Shown: positions 9,926 to 22,236 of the stretch, one piece after another | Layout: every line of letters begins with the position of its first letter | How positions within the stretch are numbered: the first letter of the stretch is position 1 | Source: Nocardia otitidiscaviarum NBRC 14405 | GTDB taxonomy: Bacteria; Actinomycetota; Actinomycetes; Mycobacteriales; Mycobacteriaceae | DNA: 64,000 nt | Reading direction: 5' to 3' | Assembly: GCF_000308635.1 (NCBI RefSeq) | Contig: NZ_BAGD01000081.1 | Coordinates: 243,309 to 307,308 of the forward strand | Translations under genes and position numbers: made by a program | The notes under the pieces: generated by a model | The model's input: the letters and a program-made list of their open reading frames with translations, nothing else | Database searches by the model: none | What the model was told of the DNA's origin: nothing

Positions 9926-13266
<3,341 letters not shown>

Positions 13267-13267
<1 letters not shown>

Positions 13268-14403
13268 CAGGCTCCTTCCATCAGCGTTGCGAAGCGGTCG
13301 AACAGGTAGGCGGCGTCATGGGGACCGGCGGCCGCTTCCGGGTGGTACTGGACGGAGAACGCCTTGCCGTCCACGAGGCGCAGGCCCTCGACGGTGCCGT
13401 CGTTGGCGCACACGTGGTCGATCTCGGCCTTGCCGAACGGGGTGTCGAAGACCTCGCCGCGCTCACCCTCCAGGGCGAAGCCGTGGTTCTGCGCGGTGAT
13501 CGAGATCCGGCCCGAGTGGTGTTCGACGACCGGGATGTTGATGCCGCGGTGGCCGAACTTCATCTTGTAGGTCGTGCGGCCCAGCGCCCGGCCCAGGATC
13601 TGGTTGCCGAAGCAGATGCCGAACAGCGGCAGGCCCTCGCCCAGCACCCCCTGGGTGAGCGCGACGGCGTCGTCCTGGGTGGCCGGGTCGCCCGGACCGT
13701 TGGACAGGAACACCCCGTTCGGGTTCAGCTCCTTGATCTGGTCCAGGGTGACGTTCGACGGCACCACGTGCACCCGCATCCCGCGCTGGGCGAACATGCG
13801 CGGGGTGTTGGACTTGATGCCCAGATCCACCGCGACCACCGTGAAGCGGTGCTCGCCGACCGGCTCGATGGTGTACATCTCGTCGGTGGAGACCTCGCCC
13901 GCCAGGTCCGCGCCCAGCATGGACGGCTGGCCGGTGACGCGATCCACCAGCTCCTCGTAGTCGGCGAGGGCGTCGCCGGAGAAGATGCCCGCCTTCATGG
14001 AGCCGCGGGTGCGCAGGTGGCGCACCAGTGCCCGGGTGTCGATCCCCGCGATGCCGACGATGTTCTGGTTCTCCAGTTCGTCGGCCAGGGTGCGGTTGGC
14101 GCGCCAGTTGGAGGCGCGGCGCGCGGGGTCGCGCACCGCGTAGCCCGCCACCCAGATCTTCGCGGACTCGTCGTCCTCGTCGTTCCAGCCGGTATTGCCG
14201 ATCTGGGGCGCGGTGGCCACCACGATCTGGCGGTCGTAGCTGGGGTCGGTGAGTGTCTCCTGGTACCCCGTCATCGCGGTGCAGAACACCGCCTCACCCA
14301 ACGTCTGTCCCACGGCACCGAAGGTCGAGCCCCGGAACACCCGGCCGTCCTCCAGCACCATTACGGCAGTGTCTGCCCCGAACCCAACCCTTACGCCGCT
14401 CAT
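13267..14403 (-). CDS. carA: Carbamoyl-phosphate synthase small subunit (glutaminase)
   Basis: A 378-residue glutamine amidotransferase subunit that supplies ammonia to CarB through a channel. The class I triad is visible: nucleophile Cys in LPLFGICFGNQILGRALG, and His/Glu in SVQYHPEAAAGPHD near the C-terminus. The N-terminal domain carries GYQETLTDPSYDRQIVVATA. ATG at 14403 overlaps the preceding stop as ATGA, which fixes the start. It is coupled on both sides within the pyr operon. Confidence 0.98.
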
Positions 14404-14900
14404 GCCTCGTCTCCGTTCATCGCACCCGCCGTCGTCCACGCCGGGTACACCGTCTTGTCGTCACCCCGGAATCCGGTATCCACCTCGGTTCCGGTCGGCA
14501 GCGTCCAGCGAATGACCAGCACACCATCTTCGGTCATCACCTTGCCCGCATGGCCCCGCTCGGCGCGCACCGCGGTGATGGACTCCGCCGGAATCCAGAT
14601 CGGCGCGTTGCCATCGCGCTCCAGCAGGATGCCGCGCTCGAAGCGGGTCATCTCCGCGGTGGCGCGGAAACCCAGATCACCCACCGTGATCCGCTGAATC
14701 CAGCTGGGGGCCAGGGTGCTGCCCAGGTACAGGCCCGTGGTCGGCTCCAGCAGTTGCGCGCCGCAATCGGCGGGCACCATCGGGAGATCGCCGATCGCAC
14801 CGGCCTGGCGTCGGGCCCGGCCCGTCCACGCCCGGTACATCAGCCACAGGCCGAGCAGGAACACCGCCAGGCATCCGACCACCCACAGCGTTCGCTCCAT
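14400..14900 (-). CDS. PH-domain-like membrane-anchored protein of the pyr operon
   Basis: A 166-residue protein encoded between pyrC and carA. Residues 1-25 form one hydrophobic segment (TLWVVGCLAVFLLGLWLMYR), so it is probably membrane-anchored. The rest is a beta-rich domain with RFERGILLERDGNAPIWIP followed by AESITAVRAERGHAG, resembling bacterial PH-like domains. The same position is occupied in M. tuberculosis by Rv1382. Its start overlaps the pyrC stop by one base and its stop overlaps the carA start as ATGA, so it is a true operon member. Its function is unknown; it may tether or regulate the pathway. Confidence 0.8.
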   Translation of the reverse strand: MERTLWVVGCLAVFLLGLWLMYRAWTGRARRQAGAIGDLPMVPADCGAQLLEPTTGLYLGSTLAPSWIQRITVGDLGFRATAEMTRFERGILLERDGNAPIWIPAESITAVRAERGHAGKVMTEDGVLVIRWTLPTGTEVDTGFRGDDKTVYPAWTTAGAMNGDEA

Positions 14901-16234
14901 TACGGTCCTCCTCGGTTCCCCGCCCGCCGGGCTCCCCCGGCGATCCGTGCCGCGTCGCGCGCGGTATTGCGGCCGCGCAGGAAGGTGGCGGTCACCAGTC
15001 CCGGCAGCGTCATCGCCTCGAACGGCGTGTTGTCGGAGATGCTGGCGAGATCCTTCGCCCGCACCGTCCACGACGTCTCCGGATCGACCAGCGCCAGATT
15101 GGCCGGTTCACCCACCTCGATCGGCCGACCCTGATCCGCCAGGCCCGCGATGCGGGCCGGGTTCTCGCTCATCACCGCGGCCACGCCGCGCCAGTCCAGC
15201 AGACCGGTGCGCACCATGGTCGCCACGATGATGGACAGCGCCGTCTCCAGGCCGAGCATGCCGGGGCGGGCGGCCGCGAACTCGCAGCACTTGTCCTGTT
15301 CGGCGTGCGGGGCGTGATCGGTGGCGACACAGTCGATGACCCCGTCGGCCAGCGCCCGGCGCAGCGCCTCCACATCGGAGACCTCGCGCAGCGGCGGGTT
15401 CACCCGGTTCACCGCGTCGTAGGTCTCCAACCGCGAGTCATCCAGCAGCAGGTGGTGTGGGGTCACCTCGGCCGTGATCGAGATCCCCTGCGCCTTGGCC
15501 CATTTCAGCAGTTCCACGGTTCCGGCGGTGGAGGCGTGGCAGATGTGCACGCGCGCACCGGCATCCCGGGCCAGCAACGCGTCGCGGGCCACGATGGACT
15601 CCTCGGCGGCGCGCGGCCAGCCGGCCAGGCCCAGCCGGGCCGCGTTCGGGCCCTCGTGCGCCACCGCGCCCTGGGTGAGCCGCGGCTCCTCCGCGTGCTG
15701 GGCGATGAGCACGCCCAGGGAGTTCGCGTACTCCAGGGCGCGGCGCATGATCAGCGGGTCGTACACGCAGTGGCCGTCGTCGGAGAACATGCGCACCTTG
15801 GCCTCACCGGCGGCCATCGTGCCCATCTCGGCGAGCTGCTCACCCTTCAGGCCGACCGTGACCGCACCCACCGGATGCACGTCCACCAGGCCGACCTCCT
15901 GACCGCGCCGCCACACGTGGTCGGTGATGACCTGGGTGTCGGCCACCGGATTGGTGTTCGCCATGGCGAACACCGCGGTGTAGCCGCCCAGTGCCGCGGC
16001 GGCGGAACCCGTTTCGATGGTCTCGGTGTCCTCGCGGCCCGGCTCGCGCAGATGCGTGTGCAGGTCCACGAAGCCCGGCAGCAGGTACTGCCCGGTGCCG
16101 TCGACGATCTCGGCGTCGGTGATCCCCAGATCGGTGCCGATCTGCCGGATCTCACCGTCGGCGAGCAACACGTCCACCGGTTCGCCCTCGCCGTACAGCC
16201 GAACGCTCTTGATCAGCACGTTGCCGCCGTTCAT
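14900..16234 (-). CDS. pyrC: Dihydroorotase
   Basis: A 444-residue zinc amidohydrolase converting carbamoyl-aspartate to dihydroorotate. Metal ligands are visible in PGFVDLHTHLREPGRED near residue 60 and in CVATDHAPHAEQDK near residue 310. HICHAST gives further His ligands. It is the long type I form typical of Gram-positive bacteria. ATG at 16234 overlaps the pyrB stop as ATGA; a longer in-frame extension to 16567 lies inside pyrB and is rejected. Confidence 0.97.
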   Translation of the reverse strand: MNGGNVLIKSVRLYGEGEPVDVLLADGEIRQIGTDLGITDAEIVDGTGQYLLPGFVDLHTHLREPGREDTETIETGSAAAALGGYTAVFAMANTNPVADTQVITDHVWRRGQEVGLVDVHPVGAVTVGLKGEQLAEMGTMAAGEAKVRMFSDDGHCVYDPLIMRRALEYANSLGVLIAQHAEEPRLTQGAVAHEGPNAARLGLAGWPRAAEESIVARDALLARDAGARVHICHASTAGTVELLKWAKAQGISITAEVTPHHLLLDDSRLETYDAVNRVNPPLREVSDVEALRRALADGVIDCVATDHAPHAEQDKCCEFAAARPGMLGLETALSIIVATMVRTGLLDWRGVAAVMSENPARIAGLADQGRPIEVGEPANLALVDPETSWTVRAKDLASISDNTPFEAMTLPGLVTATFLRGRNTARDAARIAGGARRAGNRGGP

Positions 16235-17196
16235 GCCACCACCTCGTCCGTTCCGACCAGCAGGCGGAACAGCACCGCCATCCGCATATGCACTCCGTTG
16301 TTGACCTGTTGCAGCACAGCGGCTTTCGGAGAATCCGCGACCGACGCGGCGATCTCCATACCGCGCAGCATCGGCCCGGGGTGCAGCACCACCGCGTGCT
16401 CGTCGAGCATGTCCAACCGCCGCTGGTTGAGCCCGTAGTTGATCGAATACTCGCGGGCCGACGGGAAGAAGCCGCCGTTCATCCGCTCGGCCTGCACCCG
16501 CAGCATCATGACCGCGTCCGCGCCCGGCAGTTCGGCGTCGAGCGAATGCGAGATCCGCACCGGCCACGCCTCCACGCCCACCGGCAGCAGGGTGCGCGGC
16601 GCGACCAGCACCACCTCCGCGCCGAGCGTGTCGAGCAGGAAGGCGTTCGAGCGCGCCACCCGGCTGTGCAGGATGTCGCCCACGATGACGACCCGCTTAC
16701 CCGCCAGGTCACCGAGCCGCTGCCGCAGTGTCAGCGCATCCAGCAGGGCCTGGGTGGGGTGCTCGTGCATACCGTCACCGGCATTGATGATCGCCGGGCC
16801 GGGACCGCTGTAACCGCTCGCGGCGTCCTGCATCTCGGTGAACCAGCGGGCGATCTGATGCGCCGCGCCCGAGGCCGGATGCCGGACGATGAGCGCGTCC
16901 GCGCCCGCCGCGTGCAGGGTCAGCGCGGTATCGCGCAGCGACTCGCCCTTGGAGACCGAGGAACTCGACGCGCTCACATTGATCACGTCGGCGCTCATCC
17001 ACTTCCCCGCCACCTCGAAGGAGACCCGGGTGCGGGTGGAGTTCTCGAAGAACACCGTCATGACCGTGCGCCCGCGCAGCGTCGGCAACTTCTTGACCTC
17101 GCGGCCCAGCAGCGCCTGCTCGAACCGCTCGGCCTCGTCCAGCAAACCGGTGGCGGTCTCGCGGTCCAGGTCGGTGACCGACAGCAGATGCCTCAC
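16231..17196 (-). CDS. pyrB: Aspartate carbamoyltransferase catalytic subunit
   Basis: A 321-residue ATCase catalytic chain joining carbamoyl phosphate and aspartate. The carbamoyl-phosphate motif FFENSTRTRVSFEVAGKWM lies near residues 50-68, HPTQALLDALTLRQRLG near 145, and the aspartate-binding region with HPGPMLRGMEI near 280. No regulatory pyrI is present, as in other actinobacteria. The GTG start at 17196 overlaps the pyrR stop as GTGA, so translation is coupled. Confidence 0.97.
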   Translation of the reverse strand: MRHLLSVTDLDRETATGLLDEAERFEQALLGREVKKLPTLRGRTVMTVFFENSTRTRVSFEVAGKWMSADVINVSASSSSVSKGESLRDTALTLHAAGADALIVRHPASGAAHQIARWFTEMQDAASGYSGPGPAIINAGDGMHEHPTQALLDALTLRQRLGDLAGKRVVIVGDILHSRVARSNAFLLDTLGAEVVLVAPRTLLPVGVEAWPVRISHSLDAELPGADAVMMLRVQAERMNGGFFPSAREYSINYGLNQRRLDMLDEHAVVLHPGPMLRGMEIAASVADSPKAAVLQQVNNGVHMRMAVLFRLLVGTDEVVA

Positions 17197-17828
17197 TTGT
17201 CACCCTCCTGGGCCAGGTACACACCGTCGCGGCCGTCGTGTTCGCGCAGCAGCACCGAGATGTCCTCGGTGCGCGCGGTGGGCACGTTCTTGCCGACGTA
17301 GTCGGCGCGAATGGGCAGTTCCCGATGGCCGCGATCGATGAGCACCGCGAGCTGCACGGCCCGCGGACGGCCCAGGTCGCGCAGCCCGTCCAGGGCCGAG
17401 CGCACGGTCCGGCCCGAGAACAGCACATCGTCGACCAGCACGACCAGCGCGTCCTCGATACCGCCCTCGGGCACCGAGGTGCGTTCCAGCGGACGGTGCG
17501 GGCGACTGCGCAGATCGTCGCGGTAGAGGGTGATGTCGAGGGAGCCGAGCGCGGGCCGCACGCCGGCGAACTCCTCGATCTTGAGTGCCAGCCGGTTGGC
17601 GAGAGTCGTTCCGCGCGTGGGAATTCCGATCAACACGACGCGCGCGGCGGCGGGGTCGGCGGAATCGAGCGCGGTCTTCTCGATGATCTGATGCGCCATG
17701 CGCGCGATGGTGCGGCCGACATCCGAATCCGACAGCAGTTCACGCCCGGTCTGAATCCGCTCGGGATCGTGCCGCTGGGAATGCTCGGCAGCGCTCGACT
17801 TGGCGGCCCGGTCTTCGGGCACGGCCAT
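17193..17828 (-). CDS. pyrR: Bifunctional pyr operon regulator / uracil phosphoribosyltransferase
   Basis: A 211-residue PyrR. The PRPP loop VVLVDDVLFSGRTVRSALDG is near residue 135, with LIGIPTRGTTLANRLALKIE earlier. PyrR binds UMP and pyr-leader RNA and has uracil phosphoribosyltransferase activity. ATG at 17828 follows an AAGGAGG ribosome binding site. A PyrR-binding loop overlaps the leader immediately before that site, suggesting autogenous translational repression of the whole operon. It has about 30 disordered residues before the conserved domain. Confidence 0.96.
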   Translation of the reverse strand: MAVPEDRAAKSSAAEHSQRHDPERIQTGRELLSDSDVGRTIARMAHQIIEKTALDSADPAAARVVLIGIPTRGTTLANRLALKIEEFAGVRPALGSLDITLYRDDLRSRPHRPLERTSVPEGGIEDALVVLVDDVLFSGRTVRSALDGLRDLGRPRAVQLAVLIDRGHRELPIRADYVGKNVPTARTEDISVLLREHDGRDGVYLAQEGDK

Positions 17829-17833
17829 GCCGA

Positions 17834-17860
17834 CCTCCTTCCCCGCCTCACTGGACGGTC
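17834..17860 (-). promoter_or_regulatory. PyrR-binding RNA loop next to the pyrR ribosome binding site
   Basis: Reading leftward, the leader holds GTCCAGTGAGGC (17856-17845), which fits the PyrR anti-antiterminator loop consensus (roughly UCCNGNGAGGY) at every fixed position. The AAGGAGG Shine-Dalgarno (17840-17834) starts only a few bases later, with no room for an intrinsic terminator before the ATG. This arrangement points to translational repression by PyrR-UMP rather than transcription attenuation. A possible -10, TAGGCT, lies about 30 bases further upstream. Confidence 0.65.
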
Positions 17861-18176
17861 CGTTAAAGGATGTCTTTCGGAGCAAGAGCCTAACAGCGCC
17901 GCGCGCCACCGAATCCGCCGCACCCCCTCGGCAACCCCGGGTCGCCAGGTACCGCGACACGGCTACGACCAGCGCGAATCGGAAAAGCGCCGGTCTGGAC
18001 AGCAAGTGCCCAGTTACGGGCGCTTCGGTGGCTGTGGCCAGGTTCACGTGCCGGTGCGGTACGAATTGTCCACACTACATGCTCTAATGCGCATATTTCC
18101 ATCGCGATATCCCTGAGGCGCGGCGATCGTGATCCGACTCCGCGGCGGATACGGATCCACGGAGGCCACACCGGAC

Positions 18177-18182
18177 TATGAT
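18177..18182 (+). promoter_or_regulatory. Candidate -10 element for the MscS-family gene
   Basis: TATGAT at 18177-18182 is an excellent -10 match, about 60 bases before the ATG at 18243. It is followed by the small inverted repeat AGACC-GTTT-GGTCT. No clear -35 is seen. The rest of the 414-base gap between pyrR and this gene shows nothing else I can name. Confidence 0.4.
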
Positions 18183-18242
18183 CAGACCGTTTGGTCTTTG
18201 CAGAGGTCCGCCGTCATCACCGGATGCTGGAAGGAATCTCGT

Positions 18243-19340
18243 ATGAGCAAACCCGTGGCCTGGATCTTGGGTCTGACCCTCATCATCGCCGGACCGCTGA
18301 TCGGTATCGCACTGCGCCGGGTCGTCGATCGCATCGCCGCAAAGACCCTCGTCGCCTCCACCACGCCGGGCAGTCAGACCGCGCGTCGACTCGTACTCGG
18401 ACTGGCACATGACCTGGCCGTGCCGGTGTGCGCGCTGGTGGCCCTCGCCGTCGCACTCGACCTGCCGGGCGGCATCCCCTTCCCGATGGAGATCATCCAC
18501 CAGGTCCTGAAGGGCGCCCTGATGGTCGCGATCACCTTCGCGATCGCGCGGCTGGCCGCCGACGTGGTCACCTCGGTGATTCGACGGATCAGCGGCATCT
18601 CCGGATCGGTGAGCCTGTTCGCCACCATCACGCGCGTCCTGATCTATGCCGTCGGCGCACTGATCACCCTGGACAGCGCGGGCATTCGCGTGACACCACT
18701 GCTGGGCGCGCTCGGCGTCGGCGCGCTGGCCATCGCTCTCGCTCTGGAGGGCACGCTCGCCAACCTGTTCGCGGGTGTGCACATCCTCGCCTCACGAACG
18801 GTGCAGCCGGGCGATTTCGTCCGCCTCGACACCGGTGAGGTCGGGTGGATCACCGACGTCAACTGGCGCACGACCAGCATTCGCGAGATTCCGGGCAATG
18901 TCGTCATCGTGCCGAACCGCAAGTTCGCCGACGCCATCCTCACCAACTTCAACCACCCCGCCCAGGACATGGCGATCGCCGTCGAGGTCAGCACCAGCTA
19001 CGACAGCGATCTGGACCAGGTCGAGCGGGTGACACTGGAGGTGGCGCGGCAGGTGATGTGCGAACTCGATGTGGGCGTGCCCGACGCCGAACCGCGGGTG
19101 CGATTCCACACCTTCGGCGACTCGGGCATCGGCTTCCGGGTGGTGTTGCGCACCCGACAGTACGAAGACCAATACCTGCTCGTCAGTGAGTTCATCAAAG
19201 CGCTGCACCGACGCTTCCGGATGGAGGGCATCGTCATCCCCTACCCCATTCGCGTACTCCACACCGCCCCGATCACCGAGCCGCGCACGGTACCGCTCGT
19301 CGATCCCTCATCGCTCGAGACCGCTCTTCGTACACCGTAA
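18243..19340 (+). CDS. MscS-family mechanosensitive ion channel
   Basis: A 365-residue small-conductance mechanosensitive channel, which opens under membrane tension to release solutes. Four hydrophobic segments occupy residues 1-185. The pore-lining TM3 pattern is clear (LLGALGVGALAIALALEGTL, then ANLFAGVHIL), followed by the beta domain (RTVQPGDFVRLDTGEVGWIT) with the family signature VPNRKFADAILTNF. The C-terminal cytoplasmic vestibule ends near residue 350. ATG at 18243 is preceded by GGAAGGA. It is divergent from pyrR and followed 24 bases later by a hydrolase gene. Confidence 0.93.
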   Translation: MSKPVAWILGLTLIIAGPLIGIALRRVVDRIAAKTLVASTTPGSQTARRLVLGLAHDLAVPVCALVALAVALDLPGGIPFPMEIIHQVLKGALMVAITFAIARLAADVVTSVIRRISGISGSVSLFATITRVLIYAVGALITLDSAGIRVTPLLGALGVGALAIALALEGTLANLFAGVHILASRTVQPGDFVRLDTGEVGWITDVNWRTTSIREIPGNVVIVPNRKFADAILTNFNHPAQDMAIAVEVSTSYDSDLDQVERVTLEVARQVMCELDVGVPDAEPRVRFHTFGDSGIGFRVVLRTRQYEDQYLLVSEFIKALHRRFRMEGIVIPYPIRVLHTAPITEPRTVPLVDPSSLETALRTP

Positions 19341-19364
19341 ACCGGAGTGTGCGATGCTCGTGGG

Positions 19365-20243
19365 GTGAGCAACGAAGCTGACCACACCGAACCGACCCGC
19401 ATGACCTTCCGCGGCTACGGCGGCATCGATATCGCCGGTGACAGCTGGGGCCCGACCGACGCGCCCCTCGTCGTCTTCCTGCACGGCGGCGGCCAGACGC
19501 GGCATTCCTGGAAGGACTCCGGACTCGCGCTGGCCAAGGCCGGACTGCACGCGGTACTGCTCGACGCCCGCGGGCACGGCGACAGCGACTGGGCGGCCGA
19601 CGGCGACTATCGACGCGACGCCATGGTCGGCGACCTGATGGCGGTGCTGGCGCAACTCGACAAGCCCGCGTTCGTGGTGGGCGCGAGCATGGGCGGGCTC
19701 ACCGGACTGCTCGCCACCGCGCACCCGGAACGGGAGCGCATCACCGGCCTGGTGCTCGTCGACGTGGTGCCGCGCCCCGAACGCGCGGGCGTGGAGCGCG
19801 TACTCGAGTTCCTGGGCGGTCACCGCGAAGGTTTCGCGACCGTGGAGGAGGCCGCCGACGCGGTGGCCGAGTATCTCCCCCATCGCCGCCGACCGCGCAA
19901 TCCCGAAGGGCTGCTGCGCAATCTGCGCCAGCGCGCGGACGGGCGCTGGTACTGGCACTGGGATCCGGCCATGATGTCCCGCCGCGGTGCGGGTGAGGAC
20001 ATCGAATTGCACAGCGAGATACTGGAATCCGCCGCCCGCGACCTGACGATCCCGGTCCTGCTGGTGCGCGGCGCGCTCTCCGACGTGGTGAGCGAGCAGG
20101 GCGTGGCCGCCTTCCGCGCATTGGTCCCGCACGCCGACTACACCGAGATCGGCACCGCCGCCCACACCGCGGCCTCCGACGCCAACGACGAATTCACCGA
20201 CGCGGTAGTCGATTTCGTGCGCGCACACGTCGACGTCGACTGA
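19365..20243 (+). CDS. Alpha/beta-fold hydrolase
   Basis: A 292-residue alpha/beta hydrolase. The oxyanion region HGGGQTRHSWKDSG lies near residue 40 and the nucleophile elbow VVGASMGGLTGLLA (Gly-Ala-Ser-Met-Gly) near residue 107. The acid is probably the Asp in RGALSDVVSEQG, and the catalytic His lies in IGTAAHTAA near the C-terminus. The triad is therefore complete. Sequence resembles peroxidase/epoxide-hydrolase-type members, but the substrate is unknown. GTG at 19365 follows the mscS stop by 24 bases, so it may share that transcript. Confidence 0.88.
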   Translation: MSNEADHTEPTRMTFRGYGGIDIAGDSWGPTDAPLVVFLHGGGQTRHSWKDSGLALAKAGLHAVLLDARGHGDSDWAADGDYRRDAMVGDLMAVLAQLDKPAFVVGASMGGLTGLLATAHPERERITGLVLVDVVPRPERAGVERVLEFLGGHREGFATVEEAADAVAEYLPHRRRPRNPEGLLRNLRQRADGRWYWHWDPAMMSRRGAGEDIELHSEILESAARDLTIPVLLVRGALSDVVSEQGVAAFRALVPHADYTEIGTAAHTAASDANDEFTDAVVDFVRAHVDVD

Positions 20244-20287
20244 GTCGCGAGCCCGGCGTATCGGCATCTCGCGATTCACCCGACACA

Positions 20288-20324
20288 GAACTCGTGACTG
20301 GGATAGCATTCTGGTCACGAGTTC
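20288..20324. promoter_or_regulatory. TetR autoregulatory operator with embedded -10 element
   Basis: GAACTCGTGAC (20288-20298) and GTCACGAGTTC (20314-20324) form a perfect 11-base inverted repeat with a 15-base spacer. The spacer contains TAGCAT (20304-20309), a good -10 for the TetR gene starting at 20346. Occupation of the dyad would block the promoter, the normal autorepression layout of TetR regulators. Confidence 0.65.
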
Positions 20325-20345
20325 GATCGATGTCCGGAGGTGATC

Positions 20346-21059
20346 GTGGCCCGAACGCAGCGAGCGGACCTCCACGAGCGCGCCGACGCGATTCTGGACG
20401 CCGCCACCGAACTGATGCTGACGACCGCTGCGCGTGACCTCCGCATCGAGGAGGTCGCGAGGCGGGCCGGCGTCGGCAAGGGGACGGTCTACCTGCATTG
20501 GGCCAGCCGTGAGGAGTTGATGCTCGCCGTCGGCGCCCGCGAAGCGGTCGCCATGCTCGCCACCGTCATCGCCGCGATGCGCGCGGATCCGATCGAGGTG
20601 GCCCTGCACCGCTACCTGCGTCGCCACTTTCTCGAGGCCATGCGACGACCCATCCTGCACAGCCTGTTCGTCACCGACCGCACCGGGCTCGGCGCACTCA
20701 CCGACCACCCCGCCCGCGTCAGGCTGGCGGAGGCCAAACTTCGTGCCGCACACGACCATCTGGCCGCACTGCGTGAGCATCGGCTGCTGCGCCCCGGCCT
20801 GCATCCGGTCGACGTCGACTTCAGCGCGCAAGCCATCGCCTACGGGTTCTTCGCCGCCACGCCACTGCTGTCCGACGATGCGCGCTTCACCCTCGACCAT
20901 CGGGCGGATCAGCTCGCCGACGTCATCCGCCGATCCTTCGAACCGGCCCGCCCGCCCGCACCCGAACGCTACGCCGCCGCCGCACCGCGGGTCGTCGACG
21001 CCTTCGAACGCCTTCGAAACGAGTTCCGCCGCACCGCCTACGGCGCCGCCGCCGACTGA
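20346..21059 (+). CDS. TetR-family transcriptional repressor
   Basis: A 237-residue TetR-type regulator. The N-terminal helix-turn-helix is typical: ILDAATELMLTTAARDLRIE, then EVARRAGVGKGTVYLHWASR, at residues 15-55. The C-terminal ligand domain is all-helical and not diagnostic. GTG at 20346 sits 6 bases after a GGAGG; the GTG two codons upstream overlaps that site and is less likely. It is followed by the VOC gene 29 bases later and probably controls both. The upstream dyad is the likely binding site. Confidence 0.9.
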   Translation: MARTQRADLHERADAILDAATELMLTTAARDLRIEEVARRAGVGKGTVYLHWASREELMLAVGAREAVAMLATVIAAMRADPIEVALHRYLRRHFLEAMRRPILHSLFVTDRTGLGALTDHPARVRLAEAKLRAAHDHLAALREHRLLRPGLHPVDVDFSAQAIAYGFFAATPLLSDDARFTLDHRADQLADVIRRSFEPARPPAPERYAAAAPRVVDAFERLRNEFRRTAYGAAAD

Positions 21060-21088
21060 ATCACCTGCCCGAGAGAGAGTTCCGCCCC

Positions 21089-22075
21089 ATGACCACCAGT
21101 GAGATCACCGGACTGCACCACGTCGGCCTCGTCGTGCACGATCTGAGCGACGCGATCGACACGTTCCGCCGCTTCGGCTTCCATATCGCCGCACCGACCT
21201 ATCCGGCCTTGCCGCCGACCCCCGGCGCGGCGCCGGAGCCCGTCGGAGCGGGCAATACCCACGCCGACTTCCCCCGCGGCTTCCTCGAACTGCTCGCGGT
21301 CACGACCGCGGACGGGGCTCGCATTCCCGCCGACGCCACACTCGTGCCCTTGCGCATCCCGGCGGATCGGCTGGATGCGACCAGAACGGCGATCCGGCAT
21401 ACCGTCGCGGGCCTCACCGAACGGCTGGAGCGTTTCGAGGGAGCCCACATTCTGATCTTCGCCACCGCCGACGCGGAGAAGACCGCCGCCAGAATCGCGG
21501 CCGAAGGGGTGGCACACGGAGGCGTCGTCGTGGCGCAGCGGCCGATCACCACCGCGGAGGGCACCAGCCCCCAGCCGATCTCCTACCTAGAGATCCACGA
21601 CCCCGCAACGAAAGCGGCCATCCTGCCCGAGGGCCGGGTAGGTGTCGCCGAGGACGTCCCGGCCGCCGTCCTCGACGCCCAGACCGGGCTCGACCATCCC
21701 AATGGCGCGGTCGGCCTCGTCGAATGCGTCCTCTGCGTCGACGACGAGGAGCTCGACGCCACCGCCGCGCGTTACGAACGCTATCTCGGTGTCGCCGCGC
21801 ACCACGAAAGCTCCTCCTACGGTTTCTCGCTCGGCCCGCATCGACTCACCCTCACCACACCGCACGCGGTCGCGGCGCGACTGCCGGGTGAACGGCCGAG
21901 GACCCCGGCGCTGTCCGCCTACACCATCGAGGTGACCGACCTCGCCGCCGCGGAACGGCTGCTGCGCGACCGGGACGTCCCGCTGCGCACCGCCGCCACC
22001 GGTGAGCTCTTCATCCCGGCCGCGGCCGCGTGCGGTGCGGCCGTCCTGATCCGCGCAGCCACCGTGACCGTCTGA
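21089..22075 (+). CDS. VOC-family (glyoxalase-like) protein
   Basis: A 328-residue protein with two beta-alpha-beta-beta-beta modules of the vicinal oxygen chelate superfamily. It opens with the diagnostic ITGLHHVGLVVHDLSDAIDT. A second module begins near residue 205 (GAVGLVECVLCVDDEELDAT). Members are metal-dependent dioxygenases, lyases or resistance proteins; the metal ligands here (His in module 1, Glu in the following strands) are plausible but not confirmed. It follows the TetR gene by 29 bases with a GAGAGAG ribosome binding site, so regulation by that repressor is expected. Confidence 0.75.
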   Translation: MTTSEITGLHHVGLVVHDLSDAIDTFRRFGFHIAAPTYPALPPTPGAAPEPVGAGNTHADFPRGFLELLAVTTADGARIPADATLVPLRIPADRLDATRTAIRHTVAGLTERLERFEGAHILIFATADAEKTAARIAAEGVAHGGVVVAQRPITTAEGTSPQPISYLEIHDPATKAAILPEGRVGVAEDVPAAVLDAQTGLDHPNGAVGLVECVLCVDDEELDATAARYERYLGVAAHHESSSYGFSLGPHRLTLTTPHAVAARLPGERPRTPALSAYTIEVTDLAAAERLLRDRDVPLRTAATGELFIPAAAACGAAVLIRAATVTV

Positions 22076-22236
22076 TCGACCGCGGCCGCGCGGAGAGCGC
22101 AAGGGTCCGAGGTCTCCACATCGATGACCGACGCCGCTGTGGCGGCGACTTTCCGTGACACACACTGGAACACGGCAATGGCGGTGCGAGGTCGTCGCGC
22201 ACCACGACCGGGCTCCAGTGGAATCGAGTGGAATCG

